NCBI GenBank assembly: GCA_022825925.1
Contig: JAJDVW010000096.1
Span: forward strand, 1 to 64,000
Direction: 5' to 3'
Length of the DNA: 64,000 nt
Source: Pseudomonadales bacterium
Lineage (GTDB): Bacteria; Pseudomonadota; Gammaproteobacteria; Pseudomonadales; Azotimanducaceae
The position numbers and the translations under genes are program-made. How positions within the stretch are numbered: position 1 is the stretch's first letter; the number at the start of each line of letters is the position of its first letter. This document shows, piece by piece, positions 33,298-42,315 of the stretch. The notes beneath the pieces were generated by a model. That model was given only the letters and a program-made list of their open reading frames with translations. It had not been told where the DNA came from and made no database searches.

Positions 33298-35726
33298 CGC
33301 AACATGCCCGCGCGGTGGTGATCGGAGGCGGTGTCGTCGGCATCGCGGCCCTCTTCCACCTGGCCCGCAAGGGCTGGACGGACTCGGTGCTCCTCGAGCG
33401 CAGGGAACTGACCTCCGGTTCGACCTGGCACGCCGCGGGCCTGCTGCCGCTGTTCAACATGAGCTACTCCGTGGGCCAGCTCCACAAGTACTCCGTGAAC
33501 CTCTACCGCGAACTCGAAGCCGAGACCGGCGAGGACATCGGCCTGAGGACCGTCGGCAACATCCGTCTCGCCATGACCGCCGACCGCATGGACGAGTACC
33601 GTCAGTACGCCGGCGTCGCGCGCACCATCGGCGTGAACGTCGAGTTCCTGACGCCGCGAGACGTCGAGGACATCTGGCCGCTGGCCGTCACCGACGGGCT
33701 CGTGGGGGCCATCCGCCACCCGGACGACGGCTACATCCAGCCGGCGGAACTCACACAGGCCCTGGCGCGGGGCGCGCGCGAGCGCGGAGCGACCATCCAC
33801 CGCAAAACCTGCGTGACCGGGATCGAGCGCACCCCGGGCGGGGAGTGGCTGGTGCGCACGGACCGGGGCGACTGGCTCGCCGAGCACGTCGTCTCGGCAA
33901 CGGGCAACTTCGCGCGCCGCACCGGGGCGATGGTCGGCCTGGACATCCCCGTCCTGCCCGTCCAGCACCAGTACCTCGTCACCGAAGCCCATCCGGACAT
34001 CCAGGAGCGCCATCGGCAGGGACTGCCCGAGATGGGCGTGCTGCGCGAGTCCGACGGGTCCTGGTACATGCGGGAGGAGGCCGGCGGCCTGCTGCTCGGT
34101 CCGTACGAGCGCGGCGCGCCGGCCTGCTACCTGGACGGGCCCCACCCGGAGAGCGAGTACGAGCTTTTCGATGGCGACATCGACCGCCTGCTGCCGCACA
34201 TCGAGTCGGCGGTCCGCCGCGTGCCGGCGTTCGGGGAGTTGGGGATCAAGCGGGTCTACAACGGCGCCATCGCCTACACCCCGGACGGCAGTCCCATCGT
34301 GGGCCCCGCGTGGGACCTCCCGAACTTCTGGCTGAGCGAGGGCCACAGCTTCGGCATCACGGCAGCCGCGGGCGCCGGCTGGCAACTGGCGGAGTGGATC
34401 GTGGAAGGGGAGCCCACCATCGACATGCTGGGCGTGGACCCGCGCCGGTTCGGCGACTACGCCACCGGGGCCTATCTCAGGGCCAAGAACGAAGAGGCGT
34501 ACGCCAACGTCTTCACGGTGCACTATCCCGACGAGGAACGCCCCGCCGGCCGACCCCTGCGCACGGCCCCGTGCTACGGCCGCATGCGGGAGCTCGGCGC
34601 CGTGTTCGGGCAGAAGTTCGGCTGGGAGCGGCCCAACTGGTTCGCCCCGGACGGCGTTCCCCGGGAGGACCACTGGTCGTTCCGCCGCAGCCGCTGGTTC
34701 GAAGCCGTGGGCGCCGAGTGCCGCAACGTGCGCGACAACGTCGGCGTGCTCGACATGAGCGCGATCGCGCAGGCGCGCGTGAGCGGCCCCGGCGCCGCCG
34801 GATTCCTCGACCGGCTGGTCGCCAACCGGCTGCCGCGGCAGGGCCGGGTGGGGCTCTGCCACGCCCTCAACCGCCATGGCGGGGTGCACTCCGAGTTCAC
34901 CATCCACCGCGAAGCGGCGGACCGCTTCTACCTCGTCTCCGCCGGCGCGTTCCAGCGGCTCGACCACGACTGGCTGCGGCGGCAGATGCCGGACGACGGT
35001 TCGGTGCGGTTCGACAACCTGACCGCGTCCATGGGCGTGCTGGTCGTCGCCGGACCGAAGTCCCGCGAACTCCTGTCCCGCGTCTGCGACGTCGACCTCG
35101 GGAACGCGTCGTTCCCCTGGCTGACCGGCAAGGACGCCACCGTCGGCCTCGCGCCCGCCAAGCTGCTGCGGCTCAACTTCGTCGGTGAACTCGGCTGGGA
35201 GATCCACCACGAACTCGTCTACCAGAACGCGATCTTCGACGCCCTGATGGACGCCGGGGCCGACCTCGGCGTCGCGCCCTTCGGGATACGGGCCATGGAC
35301 TCCCTGCGCATCGAGAAGTCCTACCGCATGATCGGGACGGAACTCTCCATCGAGTACGCGGCGCTCGAGTCCGGCCTCGACCGCTTCGTGCGCTTCGGGA
35401 AGAACGACTTCTTCGGGCGCGACGGACTCGTCGCCTGGCGCGACCGCGGGTTCGCGAACGCGTTCGTGACGCTGGCCGTGGACGGCCCCGGGGACGCCGA
35501 CGCGATCGGCAACAACCCGCTCCATATCGATGGCGAGATGGTCGGCAGGGCGACCAGCGGCAACTACGGCTTCCGCCTGGAACAGTCGCTCGCGCTGGCG
35601 ATGGTCCGGCCCGAGCGTGCGGCGGAGGACACGGCGGTCGAGATCGAGATCCTCGGCGAGCGCTACCCGGCGCGGGTCGTCCCGGAGAGCCCGTGGGATC
35701 CCGCGAACGCCCGCCTGCGGTCGTGA
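33294..35726 (+). CDS. dmgdh: Dimethylglycine dehydrogenase (FAD domain plus T-protein domain)
   Basis: The 810-residue protein matches mammalian DMGDH throughout: FAD fold VVIGGGVVGIAALFHLARKG (GGGVVG 11-16), LTSGSTWHAAGLLPLFN (the segment containing the flavin-linked His in the mammalian enzyme), PVQHQYLVTEAHPDI, NGAIAYTPDGSPIVGPAWDL, SEGHSFGITAAAGAGWQLAEW, and a C-terminal folate-binding T-domain (WERPNWFAP, GVLDMSAIAQARVSGPGA, NFVGELGWEIHHELVYQ, ALESGLDRFV). It oxidises dimethylglycine (or sarcosine) and delivers the carbon to THF as methylene-THF. The start is GTG 33294, coupled to the preceding short frame. Confidence 0.9.
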   Translation: MTQHARAVVIGGGVVGIAALFHLARKGWTDSVLLERRELTSGSTWHAAGLLPLFNMSYSVGQLHKYSVNLYRELEAETGEDIGLRTVGNIRLAMTADRMDEYRQYAGVARTIGVNVEFLTPRDVEDIWPLAVTDGLVGAIRHPDDGYIQPAELTQALARGARERGATIHRKTCVTGIERTPGGEWLVRTDRGDWLAEHVVSATGNFARRTGAMVGLDIPVLPVQHQYLVTEAHPDIQERHRQGLPEMGVLRESDGSWYMREEAGGLLLGPYERGAPACYLDGPHPESEYELFDGDIDRLLPHIESAVRRVPAFGELGIKRVYNGAIAYTPDGSPIVGPAWDLPNFWLSEGHSFGITAAAGAGWQLAEWIVEGEPTIDMLGVDPRRFGDYATGAYLRAKNEEAYANVFTVHYPDEERPAGRPLRTAPCYGRMRELGAVFGQKFGWERPNWFAPDGVPREDHWSFRRSRWFEAVGAECRNVRDNVGVLDMSAIAQARVSGPGAAGFLDRLVANRLPRQGRVGLCHALNRHGGVHSEFTIHREAADRFYLVSAGAFQRLDHDWLRRQMPDDGSVRFDNLTASMGVLVVAGPKSRELLSRVCDVDLGNASFPWLTGKDATVGLAPAKLLRLNFVGELGWEIHHELVYQNAIFDALMDAGADLGVAPFGIRAMDSLRIEKSYRMIGTELSIEYAALESGLDRFVRFGKNDFFGRDGLVAWRDRGFANAFVTLAVDGPGDADAIGNNPLHIDGEMVGRATSGNYGFRLEQSLALAMVRPERAAEDTAVEIEILGERYPARVVPESPWDPANARLRS

Positions 35727-35733
35727 CGCGGGT

Positions 35734-35877
35734 TCAGTGCGGGGCCGGCGAGTCGCGCTGCGTGTGCGGGCCCCAGGGCTTGCGGGCGAATATGCCTTCC
35801 ACCATCGGCACGAACTGGTCGATGGGCAGCGTGTCGTAGCCCGGGTCGAAGGAGGTCTGGTCATGGTCGCGCCCCAC
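35734..35877 (-). pseudogene. Unidentified 47-codon minus-strand frame, possible gene tail
   Basis: Between dmgdh and soxB, the minus strand reads a 47-codon frame containing DHDQTSFDPGYDTLPIDQFVPMVEGIF and ending in a stop. The composition looks like folded protein, unlike the shadow frames nearby, and the frame is open a little further upstream without an ATG. I do not recognise the family. It could be a small gene from GTG 35877 or the tail of a lost gene. Confidence 0.3.
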
Positions 35878-35900
35878 AACACGCTGATCCGCATGCGCTG

Positions 35901-37151
35901 ATGCAGAGATACTCGCTCCCGAGGCTCCTCGCGCACGCCGGCCGGCACCACGAGGACTGGCAGCGCGCGTGGCGGAATCCGGCGCCGAAGGACGCCTACG
36001 ACACGGTCATCGTCGGCGGCGGCGGCCACGGACTCGCGACCGCCTACTACCTCGCGAAGGAGCACGGCGTCACGGACGTCGCGGTGATCGAGCGCGGCTA
36101 CCTCGGCGGCGGCAACACCGGCCGGAACACGACCATCGTCCGCTCCAACTACCTGCGCGACGCGTCCACGCGGCTGTACGACTTCGCGCTCGACCTGTGG
36201 CGCGACCTCAGCCGCGAGATCAACTTCAACGTCATGTTCAGCGCCCGCGGCGTGCTCAACCTCGGGCACACGCTGCAGGACATGCGCGACATCGAACGCC
36301 GGGTGGGCGCGAACCGGCTGAACGGCGTGGACGGCGAGGTGCTGACCCCCGCCGAGGTGCAGCGTCTCGTCCCGCTCATGAACTGTTCCCCCACCTCGCG
36401 CTACCCCGTCCTCGGCGCCTCCTGGCAACCGCGCGGGGGCGTCGCGCGCCACGACGCGGTGGCGTGGGGATACGCCCGCGCCGCGGACGCCCTCGGAGTC
36501 GACCTCCTGCAGCAAACCGAAGTCGTCGGCATCCGCGTCGAGAACGGCGCGGTGACGGGGGTGGAAACCGACCTCGGCTTCATCGCGGCGCGCCGGGTGG
36601 CCTGTGTCGTCGCGGGGAACTCCGGCGTCCTGGCCCGCATGGCCGGGCTCCGGCTCCCCATCGAATCGCGCCCGCTGCAGGCACTGGTCTCCGAGCCCCT
36701 GAAGCCCTGTCTCGACCCGGTCGTGATGTCCGCCGCCGTCCACTGCTACATCAGCCAGTCCGCGAAGGGGGACCTCGTGATCGGCGCCGGAACCGACGCA
36801 TACAACGGCTATGGGCAGCGCGGGTCCTTTCCGGTGCTCGAAGACGCCGTGGCCGCGGTGTGCGAACTCTTCCCGGCGTTCAGCCGGGTCCGCATGAACC
36901 GGCACTGGGGCGGCATCGTCGACATCTGCCCGGACGCCTGTCCCATCATCGGGCCGACACCCGTTCGCGGACTCTACTTCAACTGCGGCTGGGGCACCGG
37001 CGGGTTCAAGTCCACCCCGGCCTCGGGCTACGTGTTCGCCGACACCATCGCGAACGAGCGTCCCCATCCCCTCGCGACCCCGTTCGGGCTCGACCGCTTC
37101 GCGAGCGGCGCGCTGGTCGACGAACACGGGGCAGCGGCAGTGGCCCACTGA
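35901..37151 (+). CDS. soxB: Sarcosine oxidase, beta subunit
   Basis: This 416-residue protein begins with LPRLLAHAGRHHEDWQRAWRNPAPKDAYDTVIVGGGGHGLATAYYLAKEHG (dinucleotide motif at 39-44). It carries GGNTGRNTTIVRSNYL, and H184 in GVARHDAVAWGYARAA is at the position of the covalent-FMN His of heterotetrameric sarcosine oxidase. The beta subunit holds the sarcosine-oxidising FAD site. The complex oxidises sarcosine to glycine, making methylene-THF and H2O2. The stop overlaps soxD by one base (TGATG). Confidence 0.95.
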   Translation: MQRYSLPRLLAHAGRHHEDWQRAWRNPAPKDAYDTVIVGGGGHGLATAYYLAKEHGVTDVAVIERGYLGGGNTGRNTTIVRSNYLRDASTRLYDFALDLWRDLSREINFNVMFSARGVLNLGHTLQDMRDIERRVGANRLNGVDGEVLTPAEVQRLVPLMNCSPTSRYPVLGASWQPRGGVARHDAVAWGYARAADALGVDLLQQTEVVGIRVENGAVTGVETDLGFIAARRVACVVAGNSGVLARMAGLRLPIESRPLQALVSEPLKPCLDPVVMSAAVHCYISQSAKGDLVIGAGTDAYNGYGQRGSFPVLEDAVAAVCELFPAFSRVRMNRHWGGIVDICPDACPIIGPTPVRGLYFNCGWGTGGFKSTPASGYVFADTIANERPHPLATPFGLDRFASGALVDEHGAAAVAH

Positions 37152-37447
37152 TGCTGCGTATCCGCTGCCCCTACTGCGAGGAAGCCCGCAGCGAGGAGGA
37201 GTTCTCCTACGCCGGCGAGGCCCACATCCGCCGCCCGGAGGATCCGGAAGCGCTTTCGGACCGCGAGTGGGGCGAGTACCTCCACTTCCGCACCAACGCC
37301 CGTGGACCGCACCGGGAGACGTGGGTCCACACCGCGGGATGCCGGCGCTACTTCAACGTCCTGCGGGATACCGTGAGCTACGAGATCCTCGACGTCTATC
37401 CCGTCGGGACGGTGCCTCCGGACGACTTGCCCGGGAACGACACGTAG
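37151..37447 (+). CDS. soxD: Sarcosine oxidase, delta subunit
   Basis: This 98-residue zinc subunit has ligands C6-P-Y-C9 and H60-T-A-G-C64, followed by RRYFNVLRDTVSYEI, exactly the delta-subunit pattern. It is a structural part of the sarcosine oxidase tetramer. ATG 37151 overlaps the soxB stop, and soxA begins directly at the next base after the stop, so soxBDA are tightly coupled. Confidence 0.95.
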   Translation: MLRIRCPYCEEARSEEEFSYAGEAHIRRPEDPEALSDREWGEYLHFRTNARGPHRETWVHTAGCRRYFNVLRDTVSYEILDVYPVGTVPPDDLPGNDT

Positions 37448-40420
37448 ATGCGAAGCCCGCGACGCCTGCCGAGCGGGGGCCGGATCGACCGGGACCGGCC
37501 GGTACGCTTCTCCTTCAACGGCCGCGAGATGCGGGGCTTCGCCGGCGACACCCTGGCCTCCGCCCTCCTCGCCCACGGCGTCGCCACCGTCGCCCGCAGC
37601 TTCAAGTACGGGCGGCCGCGCGGAATCGTCGGCCACGGCGTCGAAGAACCCAACGCGATCGTGGACCTCGGAGTCGGCGCCGCCACGGTCCCGAACGTGC
37701 GCGCGACGGAGATCGAACTCTTCGCCGGGCTCGAGGCCCGCACCAGCCGCGCGCCGTGGCAGGGCGCGGTCGGGCCCCTCGCCCGCCACCTGCCGGCCGG
37801 CTTCTACTACAAGAAGTTCCTGCAAGCCCGCGGGTTCCGGACCTGGGAGCGGTTCCTGCGCGCGACCGCCGGCCTCGGGGGCGTGCCGGAGGGCCCCGAC
37901 CCGGACACGTACGATCATCTCAACCACCACTGCGACGTGCTGGTGGCCGGCGCGGGTCCCGCCGGTCTCGCCGCCGCCCTCGAGGCGTGCCGCACCGGCG
38001 CCCGGGTCGTGCTCGCGGACGAGCAGGCCGAGTTCGGCGGCAGCCTGCTGGCGGAGACCGGGGCCGTCGGCGGCGAGCACGCATCGAGCTGGATCGCGCG
38101 GACGGTCGCCGAGCTCCGGTCGCATCCCGACGCCGTCCTCCTGCCGCGCAGTACGGTCAGCGGCATCTATGACCACAACTTCGTCACGGTCGTGGAACGG
38201 AGACCCGACGTAGCGGGCGCGCGCGAGCGCCTGCATCGCGTCCGCGCCGGACAGGTCGTACTGGCCACTGGCGCGATCGAACGGCCGCTGGTGTTCGCCA
38301 ACAACGACCTTCCGGGGGTCATGCTCGCTTCCTCCGTCTTCACCTATCTGCACCGGTACGCCGTCGTCCCCGGCGAGAGGATGGTCCTGTGCACCACCAA
38401 CGACTCCGCGTACCGCACGGCCATCGACTGGGTGGGCGCGGGCCGTGACGTAGCCGCGATCGTCGATGCGCGCCCGGAGCCGTCGGGAGCCGCGGTGCAG
38501 GCCGCCACGCGGGCCGGCATCGAGGTCATCCACGGCCATGCCGTGATCGAAGCGCGAGGCCGGAAGCGGGTGCGCGAGGCGGTGGTCGCGCCGCTGCACG
38601 GCGAGGACGATCGGCTGACGGGTCCGCCGCGCCGCATCGGCTGCGACCTCATCGCCTGTTCCGGCGGCTGGAGCCCGACGCTGCACCTCGGCTCCCAGAC
38701 GGGCGTCAAGCCGCGCTGGAGCGACGACGCCATCGCGTTTCTTCCCGCGCAGCCGGGCGGCGCGGTCACCTGGGCCGGATCCGCCGGCGGCGCGCGCACG
38801 TTGCTTGCCTGCATGGAGACAGGCGCCGCCGCGGGCGCCACGGCGGCTGCACGGACCGGTCATGGGGACGGGCGGATCTCCGCGGAGATTCCTGCAACGG
38901 ACGAACCCCCGGAGACCCCTTCGCGGGCCCTGTTTCTCGTACCGCACCAGCGCCCCCCGAGCCGGGCACCCAAGCAGTTCGTCGACCTGCAGCTCGACGT
39001 GACGGCCGCGGACATCGAGCTGGCCGCTCGCGAAGGGTACGAATCCGTGGAGCACGTGAAGCGGTACACGGCCCTCGGCTTCGGCACCGAGCAGGGCAAG
39101 CTCGGCAACGTGAACGGCGTCGCGATCCTGGCGCGCGCGCTCGGTCACGACATCGCCGCTACCGGGACCACGATGTTCCGCCCCTCGTACACGCCGGTGA
39201 CGTTCGGCGCCGTCGCCGGCCGCGACGTCGGCGGCTTCTTCGACCCGGAGCGCCGCACGCCGATGCACGGCTGGCACGAGGAACAGGGCGCCGTGTGGGA
39301 GGACGTCGGCAGGTGGAAGCGGCCGCGCTACTACCCGAAGGCCGGCGAGGGCATGCCGGCCGCGGTCAACCGCGAATGCCTCGCGGCCCGGGACGGCGTC
39401 GCCATCCTCGACGCGTCGACGCTCGGCAAGATCGACATCCAGGGCGCCGACGCCCATGTCTTCCTCGACCGCATCTGCACGACGGGCTTCCGTCGGCTCG
39501 GCGTCGGCCGCTGCCGCTACGGCCTGATGCTGCACGAGGACGGCACGATCTTCGACGACGGCGTCACCGCCCGCATCGCCATGCACCGTTACCTGATGCA
39601 CACGACCACCGGCAACGCCGAGGCCGTCTTCGACTGGCTCGAACTCTGGCGGCAGACCGAGTGGCCCGACCTCGACGTCTACTGCACGTCGGTCACCGAT
39701 CACTGGGCCACAGCGGCCCTCGTCGGGCCGAAGTCGCGGGAGGTGCTGTGCAACGTCTGCGGCGACATCGACCTGTCCCGCGACGCGTTCCGCTTCATGG
39801 ACGTCCGCGAGGGCCACGTGGCGGGCGTCCCGGCGCGCGTGTTCCGGATCAGCTTCAGCGGCGAGCTGTCGTTCGAGGTGAACGTGCCCGCCCACCGGGG
39901 GCGGGAAGTCTGGGACGCGCTGATCGAAGCCGGCGCGGAGTTCGACATCACCCCGTACGGTACCGAGACCATGCACGTCCTGCGCGCGGAGAAGGGCTTC
40001 ATCATCGTGGGGCAGGACACCGACGGCTCCATGACGCCGGCGGACATGGGGATGGACTGGGCAGTTCGGCGCAACAAGCCGTTCGGGTTCCTCGGGGAGC
40101 GCTCGCTGTCGCTACCCGACCACCTGTGCGAGGACCGGCTGCAGTTCGTCGGGCTGGCGAGCGGCGACGCGGTGCTGCCAGAGGGGGCGCCGCTGGTGGA
40201 GGCGCCGCACGGAACTCCGCCGATGCCCAACCAGGGCTTCGTCAGCTCCGCGTACTACAGCGCGCGCCTCTCGCGCCCCATCGCGCTCGGCCTGGTGCGC
40301 GGCGGCGGGACGCGTCTCGGAGAGACCCTCCACTGCGCCCTCGCCGACGGCAGGAACCTGCCGGTCACGATCGTGGACCCGGTGTTCTACGACCCGGACG
40401 GGAAGGCCCGGGATGTCTGA
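37448..40420 (+). CDS. soxA: Sarcosine oxidase, alpha subunit
   Basis: This 990-residue protein has the usual length. Its domains in order are a 2Fe-2S-like N-terminal fold (VRFSFNGREMRGFAGDTLASALLAHGV, FKYGRPRGI), an NAD-binding disulfide-reductase-like domain (CDVLVAGAGPAGLAAALEACRTGARVVLADEQAEFGGSLL; VVLATGAIERPLVFANNDLPGVMLA), and a C-terminal T-protein domain that makes methylene-THF (GVAILDASTLGKIDIQGADAHVFLDRI; FSGELSFEVNVPAHRG; GTETMHVLRAEKGFIIVGQDTDG). It is the fourth T-protein domain in the window. It overlaps soxG by eight bases. Confidence 0.95.
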   Translation: MRSPRRLPSGGRIDRDRPVRFSFNGREMRGFAGDTLASALLAHGVATVARSFKYGRPRGIVGHGVEEPNAIVDLGVGAATVPNVRATEIELFAGLEARTSRAPWQGAVGPLARHLPAGFYYKKFLQARGFRTWERFLRATAGLGGVPEGPDPDTYDHLNHHCDVLVAGAGPAGLAAALEACRTGARVVLADEQAEFGGSLLAETGAVGGEHASSWIARTVAELRSHPDAVLLPRSTVSGIYDHNFVTVVERRPDVAGARERLHRVRAGQVVLATGAIERPLVFANNDLPGVMLASSVFTYLHRYAVVPGERMVLCTTNDSAYRTAIDWVGAGRDVAAIVDARPEPSGAAVQAATRAGIEVIHGHAVIEARGRKRVREAVVAPLHGEDDRLTGPPRRIGCDLIACSGGWSPTLHLGSQTGVKPRWSDDAIAFLPAQPGGAVTWAGSAGGARTLLACMETGAAAGATAAARTGHGDGRISAEIPATDEPPETPSRALFLVPHQRPPSRAPKQFVDLQLDVTAADIELAAREGYESVEHVKRYTALGFGTEQGKLGNVNGVAILARALGHDIAATGTTMFRPSYTPVTFGAVAGRDVGGFFDPERRTPMHGWHEEQGAVWEDVGRWKRPRYYPKAGEGMPAAVNRECLAARDGVAILDASTLGKIDIQGADAHVFLDRICTTGFRRLGVGRCRYGLMLHEDGTIFDDGVTARIAMHRYLMHTTTGNAEAVFDWLELWRQTEWPDLDVYCTSVTDHWATAALVGPKSREVLCNVCGDIDLSRDAFRFMDVREGHVAGVPARVFRISFSGELSFEVNVPAHRGREVWDALIEAGAEFDITPYGTETMHVLRAEKGFIIVGQDTDGSMTPADMGMDWAVRRNKPFGFLGERSLSLPDHLCEDRLQFVGLASGDAVLPEGAPLVEAPHGTPPMPNQGFVSSAYYSARLSRPIALGLVRGGGTRLGETLHCALADGRNLPVTIVDPVFYDPDGKARDV

Positions 40421-40946
40421 TCGACCCGGCGTCGTGCTGCGGCGGGAACCTGCCCGCGGGTGCCTGAACCTGCGCGGCAACCCGCGGGACGCCGGGTTCC
40501 GGAACGCCGTCGCAGCCGTGACGGGCGTGGAACTGCCGGTCGAGTCCTGCACCTGGCGCCGCGCGGGAGACGCCGCCGTCTACTGGCTGGGGCCGGACGA
40601 GTGGCTCCTCGTCCTGCCCGCCGGAAGGGAGGCCGACGTGGAGCGGCAGCTCCGCGACGTGCTCGCGGGGTCTTTCTCGGTCGTGGACACGAGCGGGACG
40701 CACTGTTTCCTGAACCTCTCCGGACCCGCGAGGGGATATGTCCTGCAGAAGTCGAGCCCCTACGACTTCCATCCGCGGAACTTCCCCGCCGGACGATGCG
40801 TGCAGACCGTGTTCGCCAAGGCATCCGCCCTGGTTGCCGCGAACCCGGACGGGTCGTTCGACCTTGTGGTCCGCCGCAGCTACGCGGACTACGTCCGCGA
40901 CTGGATCGCGGACGCGGCGGAGGAGTACGGCTTCGCCGGCGAGTAA
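40413..40946 (+). CDS. soxG: Sarcosine oxidase, gamma subunit
   Basis: This 177-residue protein has TWRRAGDAAVYWLGPDEWLLVLPAGR, VDTSGTHCFLNLSGPARGYVLQKSSPYDFHPRNFPAGRCVQTVFAKASALV and FDLVVRRSYADYVRDWIADAAEEYGF, the gamma-subunit pattern. It completes the soxBDAG set. A stretch of this gene (40776-40865) recurs in degenerate form at 42209-42298. Directly after the stop come three TTGAGGGG repeats. Confidence 0.93.
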   Translation: MSDRPGVVLRREPARGCLNLRGNPRDAGFRNAVAAVTGVELPVESCTWRRAGDAAVYWLGPDEWLLVLPAGREADVERQLRDVLAGSFSVVDTSGTHCFLNLSGPARGYVLQKSSPYDFHPRNFPAGRCVQTVFAKASALVAANPDGSFDLVVRRSYADYVRDWIADAAEEYGFAGE

Positions 40947-40950
40947 CGCT

Positions 40951-40975
40951 TGAGGGGTTGAGGGGCTTGAGGGGC
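40951..40975. repeat. Three short direct repeats after soxG
   Basis: TTGAGGGG occurs at 40951-40958, 40959-40966 and 40968-40975. It sits at the left boundary of the compositionally distinct patch that follows. Confidence 0.7.
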
Positions 40976-41044
40976 ATCACGACTATGGTGGCGCACCATT
41001 GCATGGGACAATTCGGACGATCAGCGCGGCGACGAGGCGTATCG

Positions 41045-41581
41045 ATGGCCGAACAGGAATTCAGCGAGTTTGTGAAGAGAAAGACGGAGCAGGTGCAGGA
41101 CGACATTGACTGGGCCAAGGAAAAAGCCGACTGGCTTCGGGAGCTAGACGCCCTGTACGCACGCATGGAAGAGCATCTCCGGCCCTATACGCAGGCAGGA
41201 GAGATCCGGATCGAACGCACGCCGGTACAACTAACGGAGGACCATCTCGGGACGTACGAAGCGGACAAGCTCACGTTCAAAATCGGTCGGGACAGGATCG
41301 TGGCGAAGCCGATCGGGACCCTGCTCATCGGCGCCCGAGGCCGGGTGGACCTGTCGGGACCGCGAAAGACCGTCAAGATCGTGCTACTTGCCAAGGGAGG
41401 GCCAGTTCTGACCACCACAATCGAACATGGCGGCATTACCGAGACATCCAGCCGTTCCATGACGCGGGGCGAGGTCGACAAACCGGGCTGGTACATCGAG
41501 AGCCCGCCGCCGGAAAGCGTCGTTTTCGAGTTCGGGGAGGATTCCTTCCGGGACGCCATCATGGAAATCTCGGGTGGCTAG
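41045..41581 (+). CDS. Unknown protein paired with a HEPN-like gene
   Basis: This 178-residue protein has a charged helical start (MAEQEFSEFVKRKTEQVQDDIDWAKEKADWLRELDALYARM) and a beta-rich second half (LTFKIGRDRIVAKPIGTLLIGARGRVDLSGP...TVKIVLLAKGG). I do not recognise the family; no catalytic motif, signal peptide or membrane segment is seen. The first 60 bases are about 52% G+C, against nearly 80% in nearby soxG. It overlaps the following HEPN-like gene by eight bases, so the two are a unit. An antitoxin, sensor or immunity role is a guess from that arrangement. Confidence 0.65.
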   Translation: MAEQEFSEFVKRKTEQVQDDIDWAKEKADWLRELDALYARMEEHLRPYTQAGEIRIERTPVQLTEDHLGTYEADKLTFKIGRDRIVAKPIGTLLIGARGRVDLSGPRKTVKIVLLAKGGPVLTTTIEHGGITETSSRSMTRGEVDKPGWYIESPPPESVVFEFGEDSFRDAIMEISGG

Positions 41582-42116
41582 ACGGGTGTCGTTGTCGGGA
41601 GCGCATCTCCCAGCGACCCAGATAGCCGAACATCACGCGGCGGTCGAGGAGGCCATCCACCTCTATCACACCGAGGCGAGTCCCGGCTTCGAGACGAGAT
41701 TCGCGTTCTACACCGAGGACGAAGTCCAGGCGAAACGGGACGAGAGGCTGTACGAAGCGGACGCCGCGTCGGCGTTGACCGTGCTGGCGTCGATAGAGGC
41801 CGCCGTCAGAGTCGACTACTTCAAACGATGCTACGCGAGGCACAAGGATGAGCTGTCGCGGACGCTCCGAGCGTTGTATCGGGACAAGGGTTCGAGGGCG
41901 TCCCTGTCGGACGATCTGCTTGAGGCGTGGAGGGACCATGGCGCCATGACAGCGAGGCTGGTGGGCGAAATCCGTGGCGCGTTCGGCTTGCGGCACTGGC
42001 TGGCCCACGGCCGCTACTACGAACCGAAGCTCGGTCGCCAGTACGACTTCGCGAGCGTGTACAACCTGGCGAGGCAAGTCGAGGCGGCGCTCTCGTCTCA
42101 GCCGTCAGCGAACTGA
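41574..42116 (+). CDS. HEPN-like domain protein
   Basis: This 180-residue, mostly helical protein ends with GEIRGAFGLRHWLAHGRYYEPKLGRQYDF. R140-x4-H145 (R-HWLA-H) followed by an aromatic is the R-x4-6-H signature of HEPN domains, which are RNases in toxin-antitoxin and abortive-infection systems, or nucleotide-binding partners. The start is GTG 41574 inside the preceding gene. A cytotoxic RNase controlled by its partner is the natural hypothesis, but many HEPN-like proteins are not toxins. Confidence 0.55.
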   Translation: MARRVSLSGAHLPATQIAEHHAAVEEAIHLYHTEASPGFETRFAFYTEDEVQAKRDERLYEADAASALTVLASIEAAVRVDYFKRCYARHKDELSRTLRALYRDKGSRASLSDDLLEAWRDHGAMTARLVGEIRGAFGLRHWLAHGRYYEPKLGRQYDFASVYNLARQVEAALSSQPSAN

Positions 42117-42208
42117 CGAGCGATGGCGATGCAAGAGCCTGTGGCTTGTTCGCCGGATTCCTTTTGACCCGGCACATCACCGATTCAGAACCGTGATCGC
42201 GCAACACG

Positions 42209-42298
42209 CGAAACTTCCCCGCCAGCCGGTGCTTCCGGACCTTGTTCGCCACGGCATGCGCCTTGGTTGCCACGAAGCCGGACGGGGCGTTCGACCTA
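42209..42298 (+). pseudogene. Degenerate partial copy of soxG
   Basis: The 90 bases here align without gaps to soxG 40776-40865. Read in the soxG frame they give RNFPASRCFRTLFATACALV then ATKPDGAFDLE, against RNFPAGRCVQTVFAKASALV then AANPDGSFDLV in the intact gene. No start or remainder of soxG is present. It lies 1.4 kb downstream of the real gene, on the far side of the unknown/HEPN pair. Confidence 0.8.
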
Positions 42299-42315
42299 GA
42301 GTCAGGGAGTACTCC

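Noticed and set aside
33090-37148. A 1352-codon minus-strand frame
   Set aside because: It is antisense to dmgdh and soxB; its His/Asp/Val-rich composition is the mirror of their codon use.
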